42,620 nt of DNA, from assembly GCA_017960585.1 (NCBI GenBank), contig JAGCYX010000015.1, positions 1 to 42,620 on the forward strand, read 5' to 3'. The position numbers were made by a program, and so were the translations under genes. Of the stretch, positions 33,818 to 42,620 are shown piece after piece. Under the pieces are notes generated by a model. The model did no database searches, was not told where the DNA came from, and worked only from the letters and a program-made list of their open reading frames with translations. The DNA comes from Bacteroidales bacterium (GTDB lineage: Bacteria > Bacteroidota > Bacteroidia > Bacteroidales > UBA932). The first letter of the stretch is position 1, and each line of letters starts with the position of its first letter.

Positions 33818-33929
33818 CTGTGAGCTGTAACTAATTCATAGCAAACTTCTTACAAAAAGATACTCCCCCGAAAACCGGGGGAGTATCTTTTATTATTTCA
33901 CTAATACTCAGCCACTTGCGGCTCACAGC
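33815..33929. repeat. Composite 3' element: two converging GCTGTGAGC blocks around a hairpin
   Basis: The left block starts at the esterase TAG (TAGCTGTGAGCTGTAA, 33815-33830). The right block, read on the minus strand, is GCTGTGAGCCGCAAGTGG (from 33929 leftward). Both point at the hairpin at 33856-33891. The left half matches the unit after the YidB-like gene (28513-28590) in order and length. Confidence 0.7.
33856..33891. terminator. Bidirectional terminator after the esterase gene
   Basis: The arms AAAGATACTCCCCCG and CGGGGGAGTATCTTT close on AAAAC, with A before and T after. It lies between convergent genes and belongs to the same hairpin family as 28513-28551. Confidence 0.85.
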
Positions 33930-33970
33930 AACCATTTCGACCAGAAAATGGCTTCGGCAGCAGCATCGTG
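33923..33970 (-). pseudogene. Detached duplicate of the S9 peptidase gene's last 15 codons
   Basis: On the minus strand this encodes HDAAAEAIFWSKWLL and then TGA. The intact gene just upstream has HDAAAEEIFWTKWLL at 34022-34066. The first 19 bases of the two copies are identical. Between them lies the G-rich hairpin repeat. This copy sits at the terminator side, so it is probably the original gene end, cut off by the insertion. Confidence 0.75.
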
Positions 33971-33979
33971 CCAGGAGCG

Positions 33980-35851
33980 TCAGCGACGCAGGGGGTCCGG
34001 GGGGACCGCCCCCCGGTCATCCAGTAGCCACTTCGTCCAGAAGATTTCTTCGGCAGCAGCATCGTGAAGATGCTGCTTGCCGCGATAGCCGTGCATCCCG
34101 TCGGGATAGATGCGGGTCTCGAACTGGTAGCCGGCCTTCTGGAGGGCGTCGATGAGCTGCAGCGTGTTCTGGAAATGCACATTGTCGTCGCCCGTGCCGT
34201 GCGTCAGGCACAGCGCGTTCGGCAGCGGCTTCGGCCCGTCGCCTTCGAAAACCGAAGGCACCCAGGTCATCACCGACGCCTCGGCGTAGCCCTCGGGATT
34301 CGCCTGCGGCGTGTCCATGAAGCGCTCCGTGTAGTGCGTATCGTAGAGGTGCCAGTCGTACACCCCGCCCCCGGCGATCCCGCAGCGGAAATACTGCGGA
34401 AAGCGCAGCACCAGCATCGCCGTCGTCGTGCCGCCGAAGGAGAAACCCTTCACCCCGATCCGCGAACCGTCCACGTACGGCAGCGCCTGCAGCCACTTCG
34501 CCCAGGCGATGTAGTCCTGCAGCTCGATCACCGTCATCCGGCGGAACGCCTGGTCCATGCCCCGGCGCCCGTTCTCCCCCGACGAACGGGGATCCACCAC
34601 GATGTAGATGACGCCGTTCTCCCAGCACCAGGCGTCGGAAGCGTCCCGGTCCTGCCAGCTGTCCCGTACGTAGGCCGTGCCCGGTCCGCCGTACAGCTGC
34701 ATCTGCACGGGATATTTCTTCGACGGATCGAAGCCCGCCGGCAGAGACATCAGCCCGTACAGGTCGAAGCCCTCGTTCTCGATCTTCACCACCTGCGGCT
34801 CCGGATACGCCTCGGGCACCTCCACCAGCGTCGAATCGATCTTCATCGTATACTTGTCCGTCCGGCCCGACACCATCACCCAGGGCTTCCGGGCGGTGGA
34901 CGCCGCCGCCGTGAAGGTCTTCCCGTCCTCGGAAATGTATGCCCCGGACACGTTCAGCTCCGGATCCGTCAGCGCCGTCACGCGCCCCTTGCGGTCCAGG
35001 CGGTAGAAGGTCGTGTGCAGGCGGGAATCCCGCTTCGCGGTGAACCACACATCCCCCTTCTTCTCGTCCACCTTCAGCAGGCGGATGCCCCAGTTCTCCC
35101 CGTCCGTCAGGCGCTTCAGCGTCCCGTCGTAACCCAGGAAATAGATCTGCTCCCAGCCCGACTCGAAATTGCGCGCCATATACAGCCCCTTCTCCGTGAA
35201 GATCATCCCTTCGATCCAATCCACCCACGCATCCGGGTACTCCTCGTGATACACCTGCCGCTTGGAACCGTCCGCCACGCTCACCGCGTACAGGTCCAGC
35301 ACCGACTGGCGCCGCGGCTCGCGCGACACATACAGCTCGCGCGAGTCCGCCCCCCAGAAGGGCGTCCCGAAATACTGCTCCGGCGAATCGTCGAAATCAG
35401 CCCAGACCGGCTCCGCGCCCGCCCGAGCCTCGATGATGCCGATGCGCACGGAAGGATTCGCCTCCCCCGCTTTCGGGTAGCGCGTCTGGTTGAGCGTCCC
35501 GTCCTGCCCGAAGGGCGAATAGATGGGAAACATCGGCACCGCCGAATTGTCGAAGCGGTAGAAACCCAGCCGCTGCGAATCGGGACTCCACCAGAAGGCC
35601 TTGTAGCGCGACGCGCGCCCGAAAATCTCCTCATAATACACCCAGGAGGCATAGCCGTTCAGGATCAGCGCCGACCCGTCGAAGGTCAGCCGCGTCTCCG
35701 TCGAATCCGCCACCGAGCGCACCCAGAGGTCGTTGTCACGGGTAAACGCTTCCATCGTCCCGTCCGGCGACGGCGTCACGTTCAGGTCCGCCGCCCGCAG
35801 CGCGAACACCGCCAGGCAGCCGGACAGCATCAGGCACAAAAACTTTCTCAT
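33980..35851 (-). CDS. S9 family peptidase (dipeptidyl-peptidase IV type), tail altered by a repeat
   Basis: A 623-residue exported serine peptidase (signal peptide MRKFLCLMLSGCLAVFALRA). A beta-propeller (DNDLWVRSVADSTETRLTFD, FWWSPDSQRLGFYRFD) is followed by a hydrolase domain with S471 (GFSFGG), D555 (GTGDDNVHFQNT) and H587 (DGMHGY). It is the canonical DPP IV arrangement, though shorter than the usual 700 or more. Its last 13 residues come from a G-rich hairpin repeat instead of the native end. The start at 35851 overlaps the helicase stop by four bases; a longer frame upstream lies inside the helicase gene and was rejected. It is the last gene of the 39553-33980 operon. Confidence 0.9.
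   Translation of the reverse strand: MRKFLCLMLSGCLAVFALRAADLNVTPSPDGTMEAFTRDNDLWVRSVADSTETRLTFDGSALILNGYASWVYYEEIFGRASRYKAFWWSPDSQRLGFYRFDNSAVPMFPIYSPFGQDGTLNQTRYPKAGEANPSVRIGIIEARAGAEPVWADFDDSPEQYFGTPFWGADSRELYVSREPRRQSVLDLYAVSVADGSKRQVYHEEYPDAWVDWIEGMIFTEKGLYMARNFESGWEQIYFLGYDGTLKRLTDGENWGIRLLKVDEKKGDVWFTAKRDSRLHTTFYRLDRKGRVTALTDPELNVSGAYISEDGKTFTAAASTARKPWVMVSGRTDKYTMKIDSTLVEVPEAYPEPQVVKIENEGFDLYGLMSLPAGFDPSKKYPVQMQLYGGPGTAYVRDSWQDRDASDAWCWENGVIYIVVDPRSSGENGRRGMDQAFRRMTVIELQDYIAWAKWLQALPYVDGSRIGVKGFSFGGTTTAMLVLRFPQYFRCGIAGGGVYDWHLYDTHYTERFMDTPQANPEGYAEASVMTWVPSVFEGDGPKPLPNALCLTHGTGDDNVHFQNTLQLIDALQKAGYQFETRIYPDGMHGYRGKQHLHDAAAEEIFWTKWLLDDRGAVPPDPLRR
33985..34021. repeat. 37-base G-rich hairpin repeat, copy 2
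   Basis: It begins GACGCAGGGGGTCC, forms CCGGGGGG/CCCCCCGG and ends GGTCATC. It is read in frame as the last residues of the S9 peptidase (DRGAVPPDPLRR) and lies directly between the two copies of that gene's tail. Confidence 0.85.
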
Positions 35852-37278
35852 ACGAAGAACCGGTCGTTGAAATTCACAAGATACACTTGCCGCACCGCTC
35901 GTGTCAAGGCGGTGTACAGCCATTTCAGGTCGTCGAGCGTCTGCTCGTCCTGCCAGAAGGGGCAGTCGATGAACACGCAGTCCCACTGACCGCCCTGCGA
36001 CTTGTGGCAGGTGATGGCCTCGGCATATTTGAGCTGGAGCGCGTTGAAATACGGGTCCTCCCGCACCGCCTCCCAGATTTTCTTCTTCGAGCCCTTGTCG
36101 GCATAGTCCGCCGACACCCCCTGGTACAGCGCGTTCTGCTGCTCGTAGGTCAGCGACGCCGACTCCGACTCCAGCGTGTCCAGACACACCTTCGCCCGCA
36201 CTTCCACGTCGTCGTAGTCCGGGAAGCTGAGCGTCGCGCTCGCGAAATGCAGCCCGTAGCGCTCCTCGTAGCCCCCGATGCGCACCAGCTTGGCGATGTC
36301 GCCGTTGGCGATATAGTCCATCCCGGGCACGTCTTCCACGAACTGGTAGCAATTCTTGACGATCATCAGCTTCTCCCCGCGCACCAGGCGCTCCTCCTTG
36401 AACTGCACCGTCGAGCGCACGCCGAGGTTGTAGCGGATGGCCCGCTTGTTCGAGCGGCACAGGATCACCGTCCCGTCCTCCCCGTAGCGCCCGTAGGCGT
36501 CCGAGAGCGTCTCGATCAGCTCGCCCCCGCCGATGCGCCGCACGTCCTCCGCCCCGCGCACGTCCAGCTGCCAGCCTGAGAAGCACTCCCCGCCCGCGGC
36601 GATCATCTCCCGCAGGTGCGTGGCGTTGCGCAGGATGCCCGATTCGGCCGCCTGCCGCACCACGCTCGTCAGCTCGCAGTAGCGCACACCCCCGAATCCG
36701 TCCATGAACGGCCGCGACAGGGCGGGCGAAGCGTCCAGCCCCACCGGCGGCAGCTGCGCCGCGTCGCCGATCAGGATCAGCCGGCAGTCCAGTCCGTTCC
36801 GGACGAAGCTCACCAGGTCCTCCAGCAGGTTGCCCGTGCCGAAGGCGGCCGTGCCCTGCGAGGGCGCCGCGTCGATGCCGATCAGCGACACCTCGTCCAC
36901 GACGAAGAGCGTCCCCTTGGCTTTGTTCGGCGACAGCGAGAACTGCCCGAAGCCGTCGCTGCCGACACCCTTCTGACGGTAGATATGTTTATGGATGGTA
37001 TAGGCGGGCCGGCGGGAGATACCCGACAGCACCTTGGCGGCGCGGCCCGTCGGCGCCAGCAGCACCGACTGCGTCCCGACGTCGCGCAGCGCCGCGATCA
37101 CGGCCGCGATGGCCGTCGTCTTGCCCGTGCCGGCATAGCCGTTCACCACGAGGATGTCCGCGTCGTCGCAGGTCACGAACGCCGCCACCTCGCGGAACAG
37201 CCGCGCCTGGCAGGGAGTCGGCTCCGCCTTGAACCGTTTCAGGAACTGTTGCTCCAGGAAGCCCGCGCGGTCCATCAT
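35848..37278 (-). CDS. RecD/Dda-like superfamily 1 helicase
   Basis: A 476-residue ATPase. Walker A is V-N-G-Y-A-G-T-G-K-T-T (45-55), followed by LLAPTGRAAKVLS, Walker B LFVVDEVSLIG, motif III LILIGDAAQLPPVG, and the UvrD-like C-terminal motifs ITCHKSQGGQWD and YTALTRAV. These are features of RecD-type 5'-3' helicases of the short, stand-alone kind; it lacks the N-terminal RecD2 domains. Likely acts in DNA repair or recombination. It overlaps trkH before it and the S9 peptidase after it by four bases each, an unusual set of partners. Confidence 0.88.
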   Translation of the reverse strand: MMDRAGFLEQQFLKRFKAEPTPCQARLFREVAAFVTCDDADILVVNGYAGTGKTTAIAAVIAALRDVGTQSVLLAPTGRAAKVLSGISRRPAYTIHKHIYRQKGVGSDGFGQFSLSPNKAKGTLFVVDEVSLIGIDAAPSQGTAAFGTGNLLEDLVSFVRNGLDCRLILIGDAAQLPPVGLDASPALSRPFMDGFGGVRYCELTSVVRQAAESGILRNATHLREMIAAGGECFSGWQLDVRGAEDVRRIGGGELIETLSDAYGRYGEDGTVILCRSNKRAIRYNLGVRSTVQFKEERLVRGEKLMIVKNCYQFVEDVPGMDYIANGDIAKLVRIGGYEERYGLHFASATLSFPDYDDVEVRAKVCLDTLESESASLTYEQQNALYQGVSADYADKGSKKKIWEAVREDPYFNALQLKYAEAITCHKSQGGQWDCVFIDCPFWQDEQTLDDLKWLYTALTRAVRQVYLVNFNDRFFV

Positions 37279-38732
37279 TCGCGGGCGCGTTTGTCGAAGA
37301 TCATGGCCACCACGGCCAGCACCGGATAGATCTCGATGCGCCCCAGGAACATATCCACGGAGAAGATCAGCTTACCCAGCGCCGGGATGCCGTTGAACGA
37401 GCCCATCGTGCCCAGGGCCCCGTAGGCGGGCCCCACGTTGCCCAGGCTCGTGACCGAGGCGATGAAACTGTTCTGGTGGTCCACCCCCACGAAGAGGCTC
37501 AGCGCCACCGACACCGCGATCAGCAGGCCGTACATCGCCAGGTACAGCAGGTGCGGCTGCACCTCCTCGTCGCGCAGGATGCGCTTGCCCAGGCGGACCT
37601 CATTCACGGAAGACGGATGCAGGATCCGGTTGATCCGGCGGCCGATCGCCTTGAACAGCAGGATGATGCGGTCCACCTTCACGCCGCCGGAAGTCGACCC
37701 GGTGCTGCCGCACATCACGGCGGAGAACATCAGCACCATCACGATCCAGAGCGGCCATTCGGCATTGTCCAGGATGGCGAAGCCGGACGTCGTCGTCACG
37801 CACAGCGTCTCGAAGAGTCCGTTCCACAGGGCGTTCCCCCAGGTCGGGCAGATGCCGTTGCCCTTCAGGCCGGCCCCCACGATGAACGCCATGATCAGCA
37901 CCCAGAAGGTGTAGAACTTCACCACCGGATTGTCATACGGCTTGATGGAGCGCGTGACGATCGCCATGAAGATGACGCCGAAATGCAGCGACGACATATA
38001 CATGAAGAACATCGTGATGCCCTCGATCCAGCGGGAATTGAACGCGGCGATGGACGCGTTGCGCGAACTGAACCCGCCCGTGGCGCTCACGCTCATCGCG
38101 TGGCAGGCCGCGTCGAACACCGGCATGCCGGCGATGATGTAGGCGATGAAGGACAGCACCAGCAGGCCCAGATAGATATAGGCGAAGATATAGGCTGTCT
38201 TGTTGGTCCGCGCGGCATAGCCGCCCCGCGACAGCGAGGTCAGTTCCATATTCGTCAGGCGCATCTTCATCTGGTTGGAGCCGGGAATGAGCAGCAGCAG
38301 GAACACCACGACTCCCAAGCCGCCGATGAAGTGCGTGGACGCGCGCCAGAAAAGCAGGCTCTTCGGCAGCGCCTCGATATCGTCCAGGATGGTCGCGCCC
38401 GTGGTCGTGAAGCCGCTCACCGACTCGAACCAGGCGTTCTGCAGCGTGAACGGGCCGCCCCACAGGGCGTACGGAAGCATGCCGAAGATGAAGGACAGCA
38501 TCCAGGACAGGAAGATGATCACATAGCCCTCCTTCAGGGTGATGGCCGGGCTGGACCGCACGAAGATGAAGGGGAAGATGCCCACGATGAAGGTGATCAG
38601 GAAGGAAATCGTCAGCGCCGCGAGCGCGGAATCGCGCCCGTTCAGCAGCGAAACGCCCACCGACAGCAGCATGAAGAGCGCGCTGACGAGGAGGGCGTAG
38701 CCGATGTTCCTGCTGATGACCTTCCAGTTCAT
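37275..38732 (-). CDS. trkH: TrkH family potassium uptake protein (second copy)
   Basis: A 485-residue membrane pore protein with filter segments SVSGFTTTGATILDD, SATGGFSSRNAS, VTTTSGFAILDN and SLGNVGPAYGALG, and the family ending DMFLGRIEIYPVLAV. It is a paralogue of 2957-4408; they differ in loop 2 (GGFS here, CGFC there) and in partners. It overlaps by four bases with the sensor-like gene upstream and the helicase downstream, so its synthesis is coupled to both. No TrkA is present. Confidence 0.92.
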   Translation of the reverse strand: MNWKVISRNIGYALLVSALFMLLSVGVSLLNGRDSALAALTISFLITFIVGIFPFIFVRSSPAITLKEGYVIIFLSWMLSFIFGMLPYALWGGPFTLQNAWFESVSGFTTTGATILDDIEALPKSLLFWRASTHFIGGLGVVVFLLLLIPGSNQMKMRLTNMELTSLSRGGYAARTNKTAYIFAYIYLGLLVLSFIAYIIAGMPVFDAACHAMSVSATGGFSSRNASIAAFNSRWIEGITMFFMYMSSLHFGVIFMAIVTRSIKPYDNPVVKFYTFWVLIMAFIVGAGLKGNGICPTWGNALWNGLFETLCVTTTSGFAILDNAEWPLWIVMVLMFSAVMCGSTGSTSGGVKVDRIILLFKAIGRRINRILHPSSVNEVRLGKRILRDEEVQPHLLYLAMYGLLIAVSVALSLFVGVDHQNSFIASVTSLGNVGPAYGALGTMGSFNGIPALGKLIFSVDMFLGRIEIYPVLAVVAMIFDKRARE

Positions 38733-39553
38733 TTCTTGCCCATGCTCTTGATCCGGCTGCGGAACTGCCGGTTCTCACCCGCCAGCTCGGAGATCCCCTC
38801 GTTGAGTTGGGAGAGCTGGTCGTCACCGTCGAACTGGACGGAATATTTCTTGTCCTGCGAGCGATAGGCGTTCAGGGCGTCCAGCATCTTGTAGAGCGGA
38901 TTCACGTAGAACGCCAGCAGGAAGAAGAGCAGCATCACCACCAGCAGCAGGCCCACGCCCACCGCCACGATGCCCGGGATGATGCTCCGGTAGAACCCGC
39001 CCTCGAAGGTGGCGGAGTTCTTCGCCAGGTCCTGGTAGATGGCGTTCGACAGGGCGCCCAGGTCCGTGCGCAGGCGCTCGTAGCGCGGCTGCAGCCGCTC
39101 GAAATACCAGGAGCGCGAGTCGATGAAATCCGACTGCAGCACGTCCTCCAGTTCCAGCGAAGTCAGCATATACGCGGAATAGGAATACATCACCGAATCC
39201 GCCAGCGGCTTCACCATGTTGGACGGCACGCTCGAGCGGAGCGAATCGCAGTGGGACTTGAAATACTCGTCGTCGAAGGCGGGCACCCGCAGCGAGGTCT
39301 CGTCGCCGATCACCTCCAGGATCTGCAGGTTGTAGGTATTGCTCATATCGGCCAGGCGGTTGGCCACGTTGATGCTGCTGATGTCGTCCGCGATCAGGTC
39401 CGACACGTAGTCGCTCATTCCGGAATATTCCATCACCGAAATGATCAGGGAAACCAGCAGGATGGCGGCAATCGACGACAGGCTCAGGATGAGCTTCGTG
39501 CGTATCGACAACCGGCGTTCCCGGAGTCGTTTGAAGAATTTTCCGGACGACAT
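38729..39553 (-). CDS. Membrane sensor-like protein: periplasmic helical domain plus HAMP-like region, no output domain
   Basis: A 274-residue protein. Membrane helices lie at about 19-41 (KLILSLSSIAAILLVSLIIS) and 187-212 (IIPGIVAVGVGLLLVVMLLF). Between them is a helical extracytoplasmic region of about 145 residues, as in four-helix-bundle sensors of chemoreceptors and histidine kinases. After the second helix comes a HAMP-like stretch (NPLYKMLDALNAYRSQDKKY) and a coiled coil (QLSQLNEGISELAGENRQFR), and then it ends. There is no kinase, GGDEF or methyl-accepting module. The stop overlaps the trkH start (ATGA), so the pair is made together. Regulation of TrkH gating is an inference. Confidence 0.75.
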   Translation of the reverse strand: MSSGKFFKRLRERRLSIRTKLILSLSSIAAILLVSLIISVMEYSGMSDYVSDLIADDISSINVANRLADMSNTYNLQILEVIGDETSLRVPAFDDEYFKSHCDSLRSSVPSNMVKPLADSVMYSYSAYMLTSLELEDVLQSDFIDSRSWYFERLQPRYERLRTDLGALSNAIYQDLAKNSATFEGGFYRSIIPGIVAVGVGLLLVVMLLFFLLAFYVNPLYKMLDALNAYRSQDKKYSVQFDGDDQLSQLNEGISELAGENRQFRSRIKSMGKK

Positions 39554-39578
39554 TATTAAATTTCTTCAAAAATAATGA

Positions 39579-39606
39579 CAAATATAAGGAAATTTTTATA
39601 TTTTTG
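39579..39606. promoter_or_regulatory. Divergent -7 elements for the sensor-trkH operon and the ROK gene
   Basis: TATATTTG on the minus strand (39579-39586) faces the sensor gene 26 bases away. TATTTTTG on the plus strand (39599-39606) faces the ROK gene. The short space makes shared control by the ROK regulator possible. Confidence 0.5.
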
Positions 39607-39630
39607 CACAAGACTGTACACGCAACCGAT

Positions 39631-40833
39631 ATGACGTCTTCCTTTCTCAACGATACCTCCGGCAAGAGTGCTTCCGTGAAGCGGGAGATCCTGCGTCTGT
39701 GTATCACACATAACAACTACAGCATCGCCGACTTCAGCCGGGCGTTGGGAATCAGTGTACCCACCATCACCAAATTCGTCTCCGAGCTCATCGAGGACGA
39801 TTTCCTCAAGGACGAGGGCAAGGTGGGCACCTCCGGCGGCCGCCGCCCGAGCGTGTACGGCCTCAACCCCGACGCGGGCTACTTCGTGGGCGTGGACGTG
39901 GCGCGTCACCATTTCCACATCGCCATCAGCGACTTCAAGGGTAAGGTCATCTCCTACATCCAGGACATCGAATTCGTGCTCGTGGCCAACGAGAACTCCT
40001 TCCGCACCATGTGCCGCATGGTCATGGACGAAGTCATCCGCAGCGGCATCCCCTGGATCAAGGTCCTCGGCGTGGGCGTGAGCCTCTCCGGCCGCGTGAA
40101 CCCCGAGAAGGGCTACAGCCTCACCTACTTCGTCTCCGACGACCTCCCGCTGGGCAGCATCTTCCAGAAAGAATTCAACGTTCCCGTCACCATCGAGAAC
40201 GACTCCCGCGCCATGGCCTATGGCGAATATATGTCCCTCGGCAAAAAGGCCGACCCCGACATGATCTTCATCAACGTCAGCTGGGGCCTCGGCATGGGCA
40301 TCATCATGGACGGCAAGCTCTACTACGGCAAGTCCGGCTACTCCGGCGAGCTGGGGCACTTCCCCGTCCTGGACAACGACATCATCTGCCGCTGCGGCAA
40401 GGTCGGTTGCCTGGAGACGGGCGCTTCCGGCTCGGCGCTGCACCGGATGATCATCGAGAAGCTCAAGAAGGGACAGGCCTCCTCCATGGCCGACACCTAC
40501 GAGCATAAGGGCGACGTGGAGCTGGACGAGATCCTGCGCGCCGTCGAGGAGGGCGACGTGCTCGCCATCGACGCCATCGGCCAGATCGGCGACACGCTCG
40601 GCCGCGGCATCTCCGGCGTGCTGAACGTCTTCAACCCGGGTCTCGTGGTCATCGGCGGCCGCCTCATCGTCGGCAAGGATTATCTCCTGCTGCCGATCAA
40701 GACGGCGGTCAACCGCCTCTCCCTGCCGCGTGTGTCCGCCGACACCACCATCGTCCTCTCGCAGCTCGGCCGCAAGGCCGCTTCCGTGGGCGACTGCCTG
40801 CTCTCCCGTTCCCGGGTGCTGGGGCTGATGTAG
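39631..40833 (+). CDS. ROK family protein with N-terminal helix-turn-helix (NagC/Mlc-like regulator)
   Basis: A 400-residue protein. Residues 10-75 form a winged helix-turn-helix (SVKREILRLCITHNNYSIAD, then a recognition-helix region ISVPTITKFVSELIED). The ROK kinase-like fold follows: FVGVDVARHHFHIAISD, IENDSRAMAYGEY, GLGMGIIMDG and the zinc motif C-R-C-G-K-V-G-C-L-E-T. Family members repress sugar genes and respond to a sugar or its phosphate; the ligand here is unknown. An in-frame TTG at 39604 lies in the -7 element, so the ATG at 39631 was used. The ABC-F gene follows after one base. Confidence 0.88.
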   Translation: MTSSFLNDTSGKSASVKREILRLCITHNNYSIADFSRALGISVPTITKFVSELIEDDFLKDEGKVGTSGGRRPSVYGLNPDAGYFVGVDVARHHFHIAISDFKGKVISYIQDIEFVLVANENSFRTMCRMVMDEVIRSGIPWIKVLGVGVSLSGRVNPEKGYSLTYFVSDDLPLGSIFQKEFNVPVTIENDSRAMAYGEYMSLGKKADPDMIFINVSWGLGMGIIMDGKLYYGKSGYSGELGHFPVLDNDIICRCGKVGCLETGASGSALHRMIIEKLKKGQASSMADTYEHKGDVELDEILRAVEEGDVLAIDAIGQIGDTLGRGISGVLNVFNPGLVVIGGRLIVGKDYLLLPIKTAVNRLSLPRVSADTTIVLSQLGRKAASVGDCLLSRSRVLGLM

Positions 40834-40834
40834 T

Positions 40835-42620
<1,786 letters not shown>

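Noticed and set aside
39604-39630. TTG start extending the ROK regulator by nine residues
   Set aside because: It overlaps the -7 element TATTTTTG; the ATG at 39631 fits better.

Overview
The window is chromosomal DNA from a high-GC member of the Bacteroidota, most likely a gut or rumen Bacteroidales. Three things point there. Many genes are preceded by the Bacteroidota -7 promoter element TAnnTTTG, sometimes with a TTTG/TTG -33 element about 19-21 bases upstream. Several proteins belong to typical Bacteroidota families: a Porphyromonas/Flavobacterium-type serine palmitoyltransferase, short type B L31, two dipeptidyl-peptidase IV-like S9 peptidases, and the small membrane protein often misnamed 6-phosphogluconate dehydrogenase. 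Start codons generally lack a strong Shine-Dalgarno sequence. I see no phage, insertion sequence, transposase or CRISPR array.

Layout. 1-840 holds the start of an MFS transporter and two decayed gene fragments (an AlkZ-like N-terminus and a DUF4143-type C-terminus). 841-5932 holds a small secreted protein, an HD hydrolase, an OxyR-like LysR regulator divergent from a TrkH potassium transporter, an esterase and a flavodoxin lipoprotein. 6020-8345 is msrA, a degenerate PriA and tRNA-Glu(CTC). 8382-11185 is glmM-namZ divergent from rpmE2. 11302-14716 is a tightly overlapping run of a membrane protein, an S9 peptidase and a secreted protein. 14790-22396 is a long minus-strand run: gyrB, serine palmitoyltransferase, a short-chain dehydrogenase, a PgpH-like 7TM-HD phosphodiesterase, a short trigger factor and a Spy-like protein. 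22452-27090 is a TPR lipoprotein-like/secreted protein plus an outer-membrane barrel, divergent from ftsE-nth (27174-28489). 28588-33817 holds a YidB-like protein, a phosphohexomutase, an expanded methyltransferase and a secreted esterase. 33980-39553 is a four-gene minus-strand operon with 4-base ATGA overlaps (HAMP-type membrane sensor, second TrkH, RecD-like helicase, S9 peptidase). 39631-42620 is a ROK regulator followed by an ABC-F ATPase that runs off the right end.

The most unusual theme is a population of short palindromic elements that sit inside coding sequences or overlap stop codons without breaking the reading frame. They occur in the DUF4143 fragment, priA, the methyltransferase (three separate elements), the S9 peptidase tail and the ABC-F linker. 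Two copies of one 27-base element differ by a compensatory base-pair change, which argues that the hairpin itself matters. Transcription terminators also look like members of repeated families, one of which carries a conserved stop-codon-proximal block. A second theme is family members that have lost a defining part: PriA without Walker A or zinc cysteines, OxyR-like regulator without redox cysteines, and trigger factor without room for the PPIase domain.

Functional links suggested by layout, as inference: serine palmitoyltransferase and the nearby dehydrogenase may be the first two steps of sphingolipid synthesis; glmM and NamZ join two ends of peptidoglycan amino-sugar metabolism; potassium uptake is represented by two TrkH pores, one paired with a dedicated sensor-like protein, and a c-di-AMP phosphodiesterase-like enzyme is also present, but no TrkA is in the window.
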